A stretch of DNA of 64,000 bases. It comes from Lepus europaeus (lineage: Eukaryota; Chordata; Mammalia; Lagomorpha; Leporidae). Below, in pieces: positions 23,501-37,600 of the stretch; position 1 is the first letter of the stretch, and every line of letters begins with the position of its first letter. Below the pieces are notes generated by a model. The model was not told the DNA's origin and did not search any database. It was given only the letters and a program-made list of their open reading frames with translations. The stretch spans positions 50,740,716 through 50,804,715 of the forward strand of contig NC_084833.1 of NCBI RefSeq assembly GCF_033115175.1, written 5' to 3'. Position numbers and translations under genes: made by a program.

Positions 23501-26500
23501 TAAATTACAATGGAATGAATAAATCAATGAGTAACTATGACAGTTATTTGAAATAAGACATTTCTTTTTTAAATTACCAGTGTTATGTTACAGTGTCTCA
23601 TCCTATGTTGGTTAACATGTTAATATGTCTGTGTAAAATTGTTCTGGGCCAGGTCTTTGGCAGGGTGGAACAGTTGCTGCTTGGGACACCTGCATCTCTT
23701 GTCAGTGCATTGTTCAAATCCTGGGTACTCTGCTTCTGATCCAGCTTCCTGCTAATGTGCACCCTCAGAAGCAGCAGTAGTTGGCACAAGTGCTTGGGTC
23801 ACTGCCATCCACATGGGAAACTTGGATTGAGTTCTTGGCTTCTAACCTCCCCTGGCCCAGCTCTGACTGTTGCAGGTATTTAGGAAGTGAACCAGCAGAT
23901 GGAAGTGCTTGTGTTTCTCTCTCTCTCTCTCTCTGTCTCTGTTTCTGTCTCTTTCAGATGACTAAAAATATATAAAAGGAAAAACTGTTTTCTTAGCTTT
24001 CAAATTAAGAATATTAGCACCCCATAAAGTGATATCCATAAAAATTTACATTTGAAAGCAAGTGTCCCTGCTTTCAGTTGACATTTTGAAAGCAAGTATT
24101 GAAACATAAATGTTTTCTTTTCCAGGTCTGTCATGCTAATCCTTCAGAAAGGGCCCGTTTCATTCGCTGCATCTATAACTTACTACAGTCATCTAGCCCT
24201 GCTGTCAAATATGAAGCTGCTGGGACATTAGTAACACTCTCTAGTGCACCAACTGCGATCAAGGTACTGCGTGTTTCTTTTGGGGCACACGAGATAATAG
24301 ACATGCTGTTTTATCATTTGTGATTTAATGGCATTGCGATTCACTTGTTCTTACATGGCATAAAAAGAACAACTACAAATTTCATAAAATTATTTGCTTT
24401 CATATATAGTCAGCCCTCCTTCTTTTCTTTCTGCCTGCTTTCTTGCACTTATGTGAGCGATTTAAGTAGTTCATGAAGGTGCAGATATTTGGCCTAGTGG
24501 TTAAAATACTGGTTAATATGTCCACATCTCATATCAATGGTACCTAAGGTACACCTGTGCTCTTGTCTCTACCCTTCCTGCTAATGTGGACCCTAGGAAG
24601 TAGCAGTGATGGTTCAGTGATTGGATTCTTGCCACACATCTGAGATCCTCGATTGAGTTCCTGGCTCCTGGCTTTGCCACTAGCCGAGGGCCACTTGTGG
24701 GCATTTGGAGGAGTAAGCTGGCAGATGGGAACTTTCTGTCTCTGTCTCTGTCTCATTGCTTCTCAAGTTAAAAAAAAAAAAAAAAAGTTCATAGAAAAAT
24801 GGAATTAAAAGATAATTTTCTTTTGGTGCAAAAATATGCATAATTTTTTCATAATATGAATTTCCATGAACTTTTTGAGGATTTCTAAAATGTATGAATT
24901 TCAAAAAACATTTTTGCACCAAAACAAACATGTTTTGATTCCATTTCCATGAACTTTTAGAGGTACCTTCATATATGGGGAGAAGAATTGACAGAGAATG
25001 ACATATTTTGAGTTTATGAAGAATGATATTTTAGGGGGCCAGCGCTGTGGTGCAGTGGGTTAAAGCCCCAGCCTACAGGGTTAGCCTCCCATTTGGTCAC
25101 CAATTCAAGTCCCAGCTGCTGCACTTCCAATCCTGCTCCCTGCTGATTGCCTGGGAAAGCAGTGGAAGATGGCTCTCAAATCCTTGGGCCCCTGCACCCA
25201 CCTGGGAGACTTGGAAGAAGCTCCTGGTCCCTGGCTTCAAATCGGCTCTGTTCCCACCATTGCGGCCATTTGGGGAGTGAACCAGTGGATGGAAGACCTC
25301 TCTCTCTGTCTCTCTACCTCTATCTGTAACTCTGTCCTTCAAATAAATGGAAAATAATAAAATCTTTTAAAAAATGATATTTCAGGATCACTCTCTTGGA
25401 ACTGGCATTGTGACATAGCAAGTAAAGCTACTACTTGTGATGCCAGCATCCCATATGGGCACTGGTACAAATCCCAGCTCCTCCACTTCAGTCCAGCTCC
25501 TTGCTAATGGCCTGGGAAAAGCAAAGGAAGATGGCCTAAGTGTTTGGACCACAGCTACCTATGTGGGAGACATGGATTTAAGCTCCTGGTTCCTGGCTTC
25601 TAGCTTTAGCCTGGCCCAATGCCAGCTGTTGAGGCCATTTGGAGAGTGAACCAGTAGATGGAAGATTCTCTCTCTCTCTCTCTCTATTTCTCTGTCTCTG
25701 TCACTATGCCTTTCATATAAATAAAATATAAAAAAGTAAATAAAAAAAATTAGCATCATAACAGTATTGTCAACTCAACTATAGACTTTCACCAGATTTC
25801 CACTTAATGGACATCCTTTTTCTGTTTTAGGATCTAGTCCAGGATTTCATATTGCATTTGTCATATCTTAGTGATAGTTCCCCATACTTTTCTTATTTTT
25901 TGTGACCTTGATACATTTGAAGAATACTGATTAATTCGTTTATAAAAGATCCTTCAGTTTGGATTTGCCTGATGTTTTCTCATACTTAGTTTGAGGTTTA
26001 TGTGTTTTGGGGAAGAATAACACAGAAGCTGTGTGATATTGGCATCCATCAGTGGATTTTCTTTGTGACAGCTATTATTACCCTGATATTCTTTTTTTTT
26101 TTTTTTAAGATTTAATTTATTTTATTTATTTGAAAGGCAGAATTACAGAGAGAAGGAGAGACTGAGAGAGATGCTATGGTATTCTTATGGTGATTTTCTA
26201 TTTTCCTCATTCTTTTTTTTTTTTTTTTTTTTTTTTTTTGACAGGCAGAGTGGACAGTGAGAGAGAGACAGAGAGAAAGGTCTTCCTTTTGCCATTGGTT
26301 CACCCTCCAATGGCCGCCGCAGTAGGTGCGCTGCGGCCGGCGCACAGCGCCGATCCGATGGCAGGAGCCAGGTGCTTCTCCTGGTCTCCCATGGGGTGCA
26401 GGGCCCAAGCACTTGGGCCATCCTCCACTGCACTCCCTGGCCACAGCAGAGAGCTGGCCTGGAAGAGGGGCAACCGGGACAGGATCGGTGCCCTGACCGG

Positions 26501-26783
26501 GACTAGAACCCGGTGTGCCGGCGCCGCAAGGTGGAGGATTAGCCTAGTGAGCCGCGGCGCCGGCCTATTTTCCTCATTCTATACTTAATAATTGGAATTC
26601 TTGGGTGAAGAAGAACTGTCCTTTGTCTTCTCTCCCTTACTTCCTTTCCTTTCTTTCATTATCATATCATATCAATGTGGATATTTTATCTTTTGGAGCA
26701 TAATCCAACATTGTTATTGCCTACTTTGTTGATCAAATTATTTGGCTATTGAGTGCTCTTTCAGATTTGTTCCTTTGTCCTTT

Positions 26784-26814
<31 letters not shown>

Positions 26815-29800
26815 TTTTTGACAGGCAGAGTGGACAGTGAGAGAGAGAGAGACAGAGAGAAAGGTCTTCCTTTTGCCATTGGTTCACCCTCCAATGGCCG
26901 CCGCGGTAGCGCGCTGCGGCCGGCGCACCGCGCTGTTCCGATGGCAGGAGCCAGGTGCTTATCCTGGTCTCCCATGGGGTGCAGAGCCCAAACACTTGGG
27001 CCATCCTCCACTGCACTCCCTGGCCACAGCAGAGAGCTGGCCTGGAAGAGGGGCAACCGGGACAGGATCGGTGCCCCGACCGGGACTAGAACCCGGTGTG
27101 CCGGCGCCGCAAGGCGAAGGATTAGCCTGTTGAGCCACGGCGCCGGCCTGTCCTTTGCTTTTTAAAAAACTTTATGATTCTAAAATACTTAGAACATTTT
27201 TTGGCTTAATAAATGTTCTAAATATATGCTAAGATATTTTAATGACACAGGATCATCTTTATAGTCTCATTTTTTTCTGCATTGCGATGCATAAGTGTTA
27301 AACCTTGTCCCTAAACTAAAATATGCTTAATAGTTATATATTTTGAGATTCCGTATCTGCTTTCTCCTGTCTTATTCCTTAGTTTCAGCCCTTAATTTTT
27401 GACTATTTCTGGCTTTAGCAGCTCTTTTCTAGTGCTTCTAATCTGTCATAGGCTTGAAAAATAATAAGACCTTTTAAAATGTAGGGAATAGAGATACATA
27501 CATTCTTTTGAGCAGAATTCATGAACTCTAATACAAGGAAGATGTATACATTTTGACTCCTTTTTCCTTATTTTCAGTATCTACATTTACAGCAAATGAA
27601 TGACTTCTTATAAAGTGTACTTTTTTCTATAGGCTGCCGCTCAGTGTTACATTGACTTAATTATTAAGGAGAGTGACAACAATGTAAAGCTCATAGTTCT
27701 GGATCGATTGGTAGAATTAAAAGAACATCCTGCTCATGAACGAGTACTCCAGGTAAGTGTTGTCTAAGAGAAATCCTAAATAAATGTTTTTTAAATTTGG
27801 ATCATTTCTGTGTTTTTTAAGCATTTTTATTATTTATTTATTTATTTGAAAGGTTACAGAGAGAGACCGAGAGAGAAATCTTCCATCCGCTGGTTCGGTC
27901 TCCAGATACCTGCCACTACTAGGGCTGAAACAGGCTGAAGCTAGGAGCCAGGAGCTTCTTCTGGGCCTCCCACATGGGTGGCAGGGTCCCAAACACTTAG
28001 GCCATCTTCCACTGCTTTTCCCTGGCCATTAGCAGGGAGCTAGACTGGAAATGGAGCAGTCCAAACAAGAACTGGCATCCGAATGGGATGCTAGTACCAC
28101 TATGCCACAATGCTGGCCCCAATTTATATCATTTCTAAGTGTTAGCATTTTGTTAACCTAAATGCTTGACGACTAGACAGTTTAAATTTTGATTAGCTAA
28201 GTATAACTCCGTAATTACTATAACCTTTTGGGATATCATCTTTGCCATAATAAACATTTCTTGGAGTGGGTGTTTGACCTATAGGTTGAGAAACTGGTTT
28301 AAGATACCTGCATCCCACATGAGAGTGCCTGAGTCTAAGTTCTGCTTCTGGCTTTTGATTCCAACTTCTGCTAATACGAATTCTGGGAGGAAGCAGGAAT
28401 TCTGGCTTTGGTCAGGCCTACCTCCAGCCATTATGGCCATTTGAGGAGTGAACCAGAATGGGAGTGTTGTTCCTGTCTGTCTGTCCTTCTCTCTCCAAAA
28501 TAAATAAATAAATAAAAGGTAGAGAAGGAGGGCAGTGTTAGTTCGCAGTAGTTTAAGCTGCTGCCTGTGATGCTGGCATCCCACATCAGAGCCCTGGTTC
28601 AAGATCCAGCTACTCTTCTTCTGATCTAGTTTCCTGCTAATGCACCTTGGAAAGCAGTGGAAGATGGCCCAAGTGCCCACCCATGTGGGAGACCTGGATG
28701 AAGTTCTGGGATCCTGGCTTCAACCTGAATAAGCCCAGGCCATTGCAGCCGTTTGGGGAGTGAACCAGCAGATGGAAGATCTCTGTGTCTCTTGCTCCCT
28801 CTCTCTCTGTCACTCTGTCTTTCAAATAAATAAATATTTTTTTAAAAATGTGTATGTACAACATACACACATATATATATATTTCTAAAGTAAAATAATA
28901 GTCTATCTTTTAAATTTGTAGTGTTCCAGGTATTCTTAGCAATAGTGGGTCTATTCATTTTAACTTGAATATAATTTATATTTCTTGGAGAATAATTATA
29001 CCAATTCATTGAGAATAGACTATGATCAGATTCTAAGAATTTATCAATAAACCTATTTAATACATAAAAATCGATATATTTTCTTGTATTAAATAGGTAT
29101 ATTGATAAATAAAAATAAAGGCCGTGACTGCTAAATACAATGCTGATCTTGGATCAATAAAGAGGGACCTGTGGTGCAGCAGGTTAAAGCCATGGCCTGC
29201 AGCACCAGCATCCCTTGTGGTCACTGGCTTGAGTCCCCACTGCTCCATTTCAGTCTAGCTCCCTGCTAATATGCACGTGGGAAAGCAGTGGAGAATAGCC
29301 CAAGTCCATGGGCCCCTCCATTCTTGTGGGAGACCCAGAAGAAGCTCCTGGCTCCTGGCTTCAGATCAGCTCAGCTCTAGCCGTTGCGGCCATTTGGGGA
29401 GTGAACCAGCAGGTGGAAGACCTCTCTCTGTCTCTCTCTCTCCCTCCCTTCCTCTTTCCCTCTCTCTCGCTCTCTCTTTCTCTCTCTCTCTCTGTTTCTG
29501 TCTCTGTCTCTCTACCTATGTACCTACCTACCAAACTCTCTAACTCTTCCTTTCAAATAACTAAACTAAACTAAAAAAAATAAAGAAATAAAAAAGGATT
29601 GCTAGGAAGAACATTATGGCACAGTTTAGAAATGTGAATATAGGGGCCAGCGCTGTATCATAGCGGGTAATATCACACATGATAACACTGTTAATAATTT
29701 CTTAATATTATCTAATAAACTCTAGATTCAGATTTTCCTGGTTGTTCCAAAAATGGTCTTTTTGTATCGTTTGTCCAATTTATAGCCATTGTTCAGGCTG

Positions 29801-32800
29801 TTCTGTCCTTTCAGTCTCTGAATTTTGTTTTTGTTTTGTTTTATTATTTATTTGTTTATTTATTTAAAAGGCAAAGTAACAGAGAAGGAAGGAGAGAGAT
29901 CTCCCATCGATCGGTTCACTCTGCTAATGACCACAACAGCCAAGGCAAAGCCAGGCTGAAGCCAAGAACTGGAAACCCATCCAGGTCTCCCATGTGGGTG
30001 ACAGGAACCCAAGTACTTGGGCCAACCTCCACTGCCTTCCTAGACACATTAGCAGGGAGCTGGATCGGAAGCAGAGTAGCTAGAACTCAAACCACCATTC
30101 CAATAGGAGATACCAGTGACACAAGCAGCAGCTTAACCTACTGTGCCACAATACCAGTCCCTCAGTCTCTTTATTATTATTTTTTTAATCTATTTATTTA
30201 TTTGAAAGGCAGAGTTACAGAGAGAGGCAAAGAGAAAGGGAGAGGTCTTCCATCCACTCTTTCACTCCTCACATGGCCACAACGACCAGAGCTGTGTCTA
30301 CCCAGACACATCCAGACACCTTTTTGTGATGTCATTGTCCCTCAGACTTCTAAATTTCTATAAACTCTAAGTTGGCTCTAGAGCTTAGTAGAGTCAAAAT
30401 AAACAATTTCAGTTTGAATGAACCATTTATGATATTATTTCATATTGTATTACATGAGGAGGCTCAAGATACGTAGTTCTTGTAATTTTATTATTGATCA
30501 AAGGATTAAGGCAGCAAGATGGACAGAATCTACATTCTGCAGTTAGGATCGCCTTCTTATGATCAGAAATATTGATGCTAATTCTCAGGTTTTTTGTTCT
30601 TTTTCAGGATCTGGTAATGGACATTCTAAGAGTGTTGAGCACACCAGACTTAGAAGTACGCAAGAAAACGCTGCAGTTAGCACTGGACCTGGTCTCTTCT
30701 AGGAATGTTGAAGAGGTAAAACAAAACTGACAGCATTGTATAAGCTCTTAGACAAAACATGATCTAATTCTCACTTACTTTTACTTTGTTCTGTAGCTGG
30801 TTATTGTCTTGAAGAAGGAAGTGATTAAAACTAACAATGTGTCTGAACATGAAGATACTGACAAATACAGGCAGCTCCTTGTACGAACATTGCACTCCTG
30901 TTCTGTTCGATTTCCAGATATGGCTGCAAATGTTATTCCTGTGGTATGTAATTCTGATTACCTTTTGAAATGCTCTGAAAAAATTTTTTTAATTCTAGTC
31001 ATTGAATATTTAAATTCCAGAGAACTCAGCTGTATGGAACCACTTTATCTTTTTTTCCCCCAGAAACCTTTTATTTAAGGAATACAGACTTCATATATTT
31101 CATAATTACAAGTTTAGGAACACGGTGATTCTTCCCACTGTACCTGCCCTCCCACCCACTCTCCTACCCCTCTTCCTCCTCCGTCTCCTAGTCTCATTCT
31201 TATTTTTTACTAAGATCTATATATTTTTTTTGACAGACACATTTAGACAGTGAGAGAGAGAGAAACAGAGAGAAAGGTCTTCCTTCCATTGATTCACCCC
31301 TTAAATGGCCGCTACAGCCGGCGCCCTGTGCCGATCCAAAGCTAAAAGCCAGGTGCTTCCTCCTGGTCTCCCATGCAGGTGCAAGGCCCAAGGACTTGGG
31401 CCACCATCCACTGCCTTCCCAGGCACAGCACAGAGCTGGACTGGAAGAGGAACAACCAGGACAGAATCCAGTGCCCCAACTGGAACTAGAACCCGGGGTG
31501 CTGATGCCGCAGGCAGAGGATTAGCCTTGAGCCACAGCACCGGTAGACTAAGATCTAGTTTCAATTAACTTTTTTTTTTTTAATGTTTTTTTTTTGTTTG
31601 TTTCTTTTTCAGTTAGCTTTATACTCATATAATTAACTCTATGTTGAGTAAAACGTTCAACAAATAGTATGGAAAAAAGAAAACTTTTTTTTGACAGGTA
31701 GAGTTATAGACAGCGAGAGAGAGAGAGAGAAAGGTCTTCCTTCCGTTGGTTCACTCCCCTAATGGCTGCCATGGCCGGCACACTGCGCCGATCCGAAGCC
31801 AGGAGCCGGGTGCTTCCTCCCGGTCTCCCATGTGGGTGCAGGAACCCAAGCACTTGGGCGATCCCCCACTGCCTTCCCCGGCCACAGCAGAGAGCTGAGC
31901 TGGAAGAAGAGCAACTGGGACAGAATCCTGCACCCCAACCGGGACTAGAACCTGGGGTGCTGGAGCTGTGGGGGAGGATTAGCCAATTGAGCCGTGGCGC
32001 CAGCCCAGAAAACAGTTTCTTAATAGTTGAGACAAGAGCTGTTCAAAGTCATTGCTCCTCAAAGTGTCAATTTCACTTCCTTTGAGATGCTATTAGTTAC
32101 CACAGGTCAGAGAGAACATATGATATTTGTCCTTTTGGGACTGGCTTGTTTCACTAAATATGATGCTTTTTAGTTTCATCCATTTTTTGCAAATGACCAG
32201 ATTTCGTGTTTTTTGTTTGTTTGTTTTTTTACCTCTGTGTAGTATTCCATGGTGTACATTTCCTATGATTTCTTTTTGTAGTCTTCAGTTGATGGGCATT
32301 TGGGTTGGATCAGGTCCATATCTTAGTTATTGTGAATTGAGCTGCAGTAAACATGGAGGTACAGATAACTCTTTCATTTACTGATTTCATTTCCCTTGGG
32401 TAAATTCCCTTGAGTGGGATGGCTGGGTCATATGGCAGGTGTATATTCAGATGTCTGAGGTAACTCCATACTGTCTTCCACAGTGGTTGTACCAGTTTAC
32501 ATTCCCACCAACAATGGATTAGGGTACCTTTTCTCCACATCCTTGCCAGCATTTGTTGTTTGTTGAATTCTGTATGAAAACCATTCTAACTGGGATGAGG
32601 TGAAACCTTATCTTATGGTTAGGAGGGACCTTTATGTCTGTCTTGAACTTAGAAGAACAAAGAATTTGACTTCATCATATATCTTCATAAAAAATTAATA
32701 AAATAGTAACAAAAAGCTCTACATATTTTAATTGAAATTTGTTATAATTACTGAAAGTAAAATCATGTATATGCATTATGTAGTAGGGCAAGTATTTCTT

Positions 32801-33091
32801 TCAAATAATTTTAGCTCTTATGAAGGAGGGGCCGGCGCTGTGGCATAGTGGGTAAAAGCTGCAGCCTATAGTACTGGCATCCCATATGGGCGCTGGTTCA
32901 AGTCCCAGCTGCTGTACTTCCGATCCAGCTCTCTGCTATGGCCTGGGAAAGCAGTAGAAGATGGCCCAAGCCCTTGGGCTCCTGTACCCTTTTGGGAGAC
33001 CCAGAAGAAGCTCTTGGTTCCTAGCTTCAGATTTCGGATCGATGCAGCTCCGGCCATTGCAGTCGTCTGGGGAGTGAACCAGCAGATGGAA

Positions 33092-33130
<39 letters not shown>

Positions 33131-34585
33131 ACTCTGCCTCTCAAATGAATTTTTAAAAAATTAAATAAATAAATAAAAGTTTAAAAAAGCTGAAGGAATC
33201 AGTTATAGAAAAAAGTCACATAACAAGACTTTTGATTCCTGTTATCAGATAAATTAGGTAAATTACTGTAATTTGAAATTTTACCATTGAATTCCGAATT
33301 TTCTCAGATGGTTTTACTTTTACTTACAACTTAGAAATATCCAACTTATTTTGAGTTGTGAATTTCTTCTATCAGAAGTTTATTGCTTTTGTTTTTAAGG
33401 TTTATTTATTTGAAAGGAAGAATGCCAGAGACAGACAGACGGAGGGACAGAGATTTTCCTTTTGCTGGTTCACTTCCTAAATGTCTGTAATGGCCAGGGC
33501 TGGTCCAGGCTGAAGCTAGGAGCCAGAACTCCATCTGTGTCTCCCATATGGGTGACAGGGGCCCAAATACTTGGATCATCATCCACTGCCTTCCTAAGCG
33601 CAATTGCAGGGAGTTGAATCAGAAGCAGAGTAGCCAGAACTGAAACCAACACTCTGATATGGAATGCCGCTGTCCCAAAGAGGCAGCTTAACCCCCCCCC
33701 CCCCCCCGCCCCCCGTGCCATAGCGATAATCCCTCTGTTGGGAATTTTTATTACAGGGGCCGGTGCTGTGGTGTAGTAGGCTAAGCCTCTGCCTGAGGCA
33801 CTGCCATCCCATATAGGTGCCAGTTTGTGTCCTGGCTGCTCCTCTTTTTTTTTTTTTTTTAAGATTTATTTATTTATTTGAAAGTCAGAGTTAGAGAAGG
33901 AGAGGCAGAGAAAGAGAGAGGTCTTCCATCCACTGGTTTACTCCCTAGTTGGCTGCAACAGTCAGAGCTGCGTTCTGGAGCCAGGAGCCAAGAGCTTCTT
34001 CAGGGTCTCATGCAACTCTCTGCTTATGCCCTGGGAAACCAGTAGAAGATGGGCCAAGTGCTTGAGCCCCTGTACCTGCATGGGGGACCCAGAAAAACTC
34101 CTGGTTTCTGGCTTCAGATTGGCCCCTCTGCAGCCATTGCGGCCATTTGGGGAGTGAACCAGTGGATGAAAGACTATTCTCTGTTCTCTCCCTCTCTCTA
34201 TCTGTAACTCTACCTCTCAAATAATTAAATAAAAATCTTTTAAAATAATATTAAATTAATCTTTGAAAAAAGTGAGTTTTATAATAAACTTGGCTGCACA
34301 TAAAACAGAAAGCCAGGGCCGGCGCTCTGGCATAGCAGATAAAACCGCCTCCTGCAGTGCCGGCATCCCATGTGGTCACCAGTTCAAGACCCAGCTGCTT
34401 CACTTCTGATCCAACTCTCTGCTATGGCCTGGGAAAGCAGTGGAAGATGGCCCAAGTGCTTGGGCCTCTGCACTTGCATGGGAGACCTGGAGGAAGCTCC
34501 TGGCTCCTGGCTACAGATCGGTGCAGCTCTGGCCATTGTGGACAGATGGGGAGTGAACCAGCTTGTGCGCGCTCTCTCTCGCGCG

Positions 34586-34621
<36 letters not shown>

Positions 34622-37600
34622 CACGTGCGCGCGCGCTCTCGCTCTCTCTTTCTCTCTCTGCCTCTCCTTCTCTCTCTCTGTAATTCTGCCTTTCAAATAA
34701 ATAAATAAATCTTTTCCAAAAATGCCATGTGGCTTTGATTATATAATATTTTTTAAGATTTATTTTATTCATTTGAAAGGCAGAGTTAGAGGGAGAGAGA
34801 AGGAGAAATAGAGAGATCTGCCTTCTGCTAGTTCACTCCCCAGATGGCCAGAATTCCTCCAGGTCTCCCACATGGGTGCAAGGGTCCAAGCACGTGGGCC
34901 ATCCTCCGCTGCTTTTCCAGGAGCATCAGCAGTGAGCTGGATGGGAGGTGGAACAGCTGGGATTCTAACCGGGCCCATATGGGATGCTGGAGCTGTAGGC
35001 AGCCACTTAACTTGCTATGCCCACAGTGCTGACCCTTATGTAGTAGTTCTTGTCTCTTGTTTTATATTTGGTATGTATTTGAAATTTATTAGTAATTATA
35101 TTCTTTGTATTTTTGTTAATTTATCTCTTGCCTTAGATAATTTTCTTTCTGAAAATTACATTTTTTGAATCATGTTTCCCTTTTTCCTTTTTAGTTAATG
35201 GAATTTCTTAGTGACAGTAATGAAGCAGCAGCAGCTGATGTCTTGGAGTTTGTTCGTGAAGCCATTCAGCGATTTGATAACCTGAGAATGCTTATTGTGG
35301 AGAAAATGCTTGAAGTTTTTCATGCTATTAAATCTGTCAAGTAAGTTTAAAGTACATTTAGATGTAGGGTCAATTAACCATTTTATCAGTTTCTATCTTT
35401 AAAGGTTTATTTGCTAGAAAATAGATTGGAGAAGAGATATGAGTCAAGGCAAATTAAGCATGACAATAAACATCACTTCACCCCTACTCTCAGTCAATCC
35501 ATAGTTTGTGGATAAAGGGAAAATTTTTTAAAGATTTTTTAAATTTATTTTTATTTGAGAGTTAGAGTTACAGAAAGTGAGAGGGAGAGACAGAGAGAAA
35601 GGTCTTCCTTCCATTGGTTCACTTCCCAGATGGCTGCAATGGCCAGAGCTGCGCTGATCTGAAGCCAGGAGCCAGGCGATTCTTCTTGGTCTCCCTCATG
35701 GGTGCAGTGGCCCAAGACTTGGGCCATCTTCTACTGCTTTCCTAGGCCATAGCAGAGAACTGGACTGCAAAAGGAGCAGCTGGGACTAGAACTGGCACCC
35801 ATATGGGATGCCAGAGCCGCAGACGGAGGATTAACCTACTGCGCCATGGCGCCGGCCCCAAAAGGAAATGTTTTTATCATGATCTAGTTAGGTTCCTCCA
35901 CCATGGAAAAAGTGAAATTAAGTGATATTTATTTTGGTGCAAGAAATTTTTGAAATCCATACATATTTTTTCATAATATACATTTTCTTTAAGCTTTTTG
36001 AAGACCACCTCCTTTACTTGCGTTTCAGACCTTTTTTTGAACCAAAATAAGTTTATTTTTAAGTTCCATTTTCATGAACTTTTTTATTACTTCACTTTTT
36101 AAAGATTAATTTTATTTATTTAAAAGGCAGAATGAAATAGAGATGGAGAAGCAGAGAGAAAGAGAGAGATCTTGATTTCACTCCCCAAATGGCTGCGACC
36201 GTCAGGGCTAGGCCAGGCTGAACCCAGGAGCCTGAAATTCCATTCAGGTCTTCCACATGGGTGGCAGAGCCCAAGAACTTGAGCTGCCATCTGCTGCTTT
36301 CCTAGGCATGTCAGTAGGGAGCTAGATGAGAAGTGGAATAGCCAGTGTTTGAACTTGTGCTGTAGTATGGGATGCCATCTTTGCAAGCATTGGCCTAACC
36401 TGCTATGCCATGATACCAGCCACCCCATGAGGTTTCTGAAGTACCCTTTTTATCTCCTATAAGACCTTGTGAATCTCAAAGTAATTAAGAAACAAAGTAT
36501 TTAAGAAAAGGCATCACTTTTTAGATTTCCTTATTTGTATTTTCCTCATTATTATTTATTAAAGGGAGAGATTGAGCATACAACCTAATCTGTGTTTCCC
36601 TTGAATACCCTTTGCTATATTGTATCCAAATTTTATCTCTAAAGCATCTGATGGGTGGAGCCAGCATTATGGTACCACGAATTAAGCCACTGTTATGCTG
36701 GCATCCCTTATCAGACTGCTGGGTCAGCCCCCCTTGCTCTGATTCTGATCCAGCTGTCTGTCTGCCTTTCACATAAAATAAGAATCAGAAAACTTAAAAA
36801 GCATCTGATGGATAGACTAAAACAGACTTGCAGCAGGTCTGCTTAGATAGAAATGAAGGAACCAGTGCAGAAATGTTTTTATGATATGAAATTGTGTTGA
36901 TATTTATGGAAGTGATGAATGTTTTGGGACAGGCATTGTATCGAAGTGGATTAAGCTCTACTTGTGATACCTATATCCTTAATCATAGTACCTGGGATCA
37001 AATCCCACCTCCATTTACAATCCAGCTTCCTGCTAATGTGCAGCCTTGGAGGCATCAGATAAGGGCTCAAGTACTTGGGCACCTGCCACCTACCTGAAAC
37101 CCCTTAGTGCCTGCCTTTTGGCTGTGGCCTGGCGCAGCCCTGATTGTTGTAGTCTTTGGGGGAGTGAACCAGCAGGTGGAACACTTTTTTCTGTCTGTCT
37201 GTCTCTCTCTCTTTCTGTTGTTCTGCCTTTCTAATGAATAAAAAGAATAAGCTTAAAAAATATATTTCCTAGAGTCATAAATGATAAAGCCAAATTTATC
37301 ATATCTTTGTCCTAAATGAATGCTTTGCTGGGAAACATTTTCGTATTTATTTTTACTTCTAGGTTTGCCAGTTTTAGAATATTCTTAATGATAAATGGGA
37401 GCAATTATTTCGCTTTTAATCCAAATTATTTCTGGAGAGAATGAAAACAATGTTACATTCTTTCTGAAATGTTCATCTATAATCTTTTAGAATGGGATGA
37501 CCTTGATTTCTTTTTTAAGATTTATTGTTTTTGTTTATTTGAAAGGCAGAGTTAGAGAGAGGGAGAGACAGAGAAGGAAATCTGCTAGTTCACTCTGCAA

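Larger units (their letters stand above)
25780..27180. repeat. Probable ancient L1-like 3' region, split by SINEs
   Basis: Pieces such as GGATTTGCCTGATGTTTTCT and TTGATCAAATTATTTGGCTA around the SINEs resemble one old mammalian LINE 3' region. Assignment is from memory and orientation is not resolved. Confidence 0.35.
31068..32612 (-). mobile_element. L1 3' end with ORF2 C-terminus, split by two SINEs
   Basis: The 3' UTR pieces (31068-31215, 31546-31685) and ORF2 end (32006-32612) are collinear on the minus strand. A frame at 32310-32552 encodes an L1 ORF2 C-terminal region with a THC-type signature: [17 protein letters not shown]. The element is 5' truncated and interrupted, so not active. 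Confidence 0.88.
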
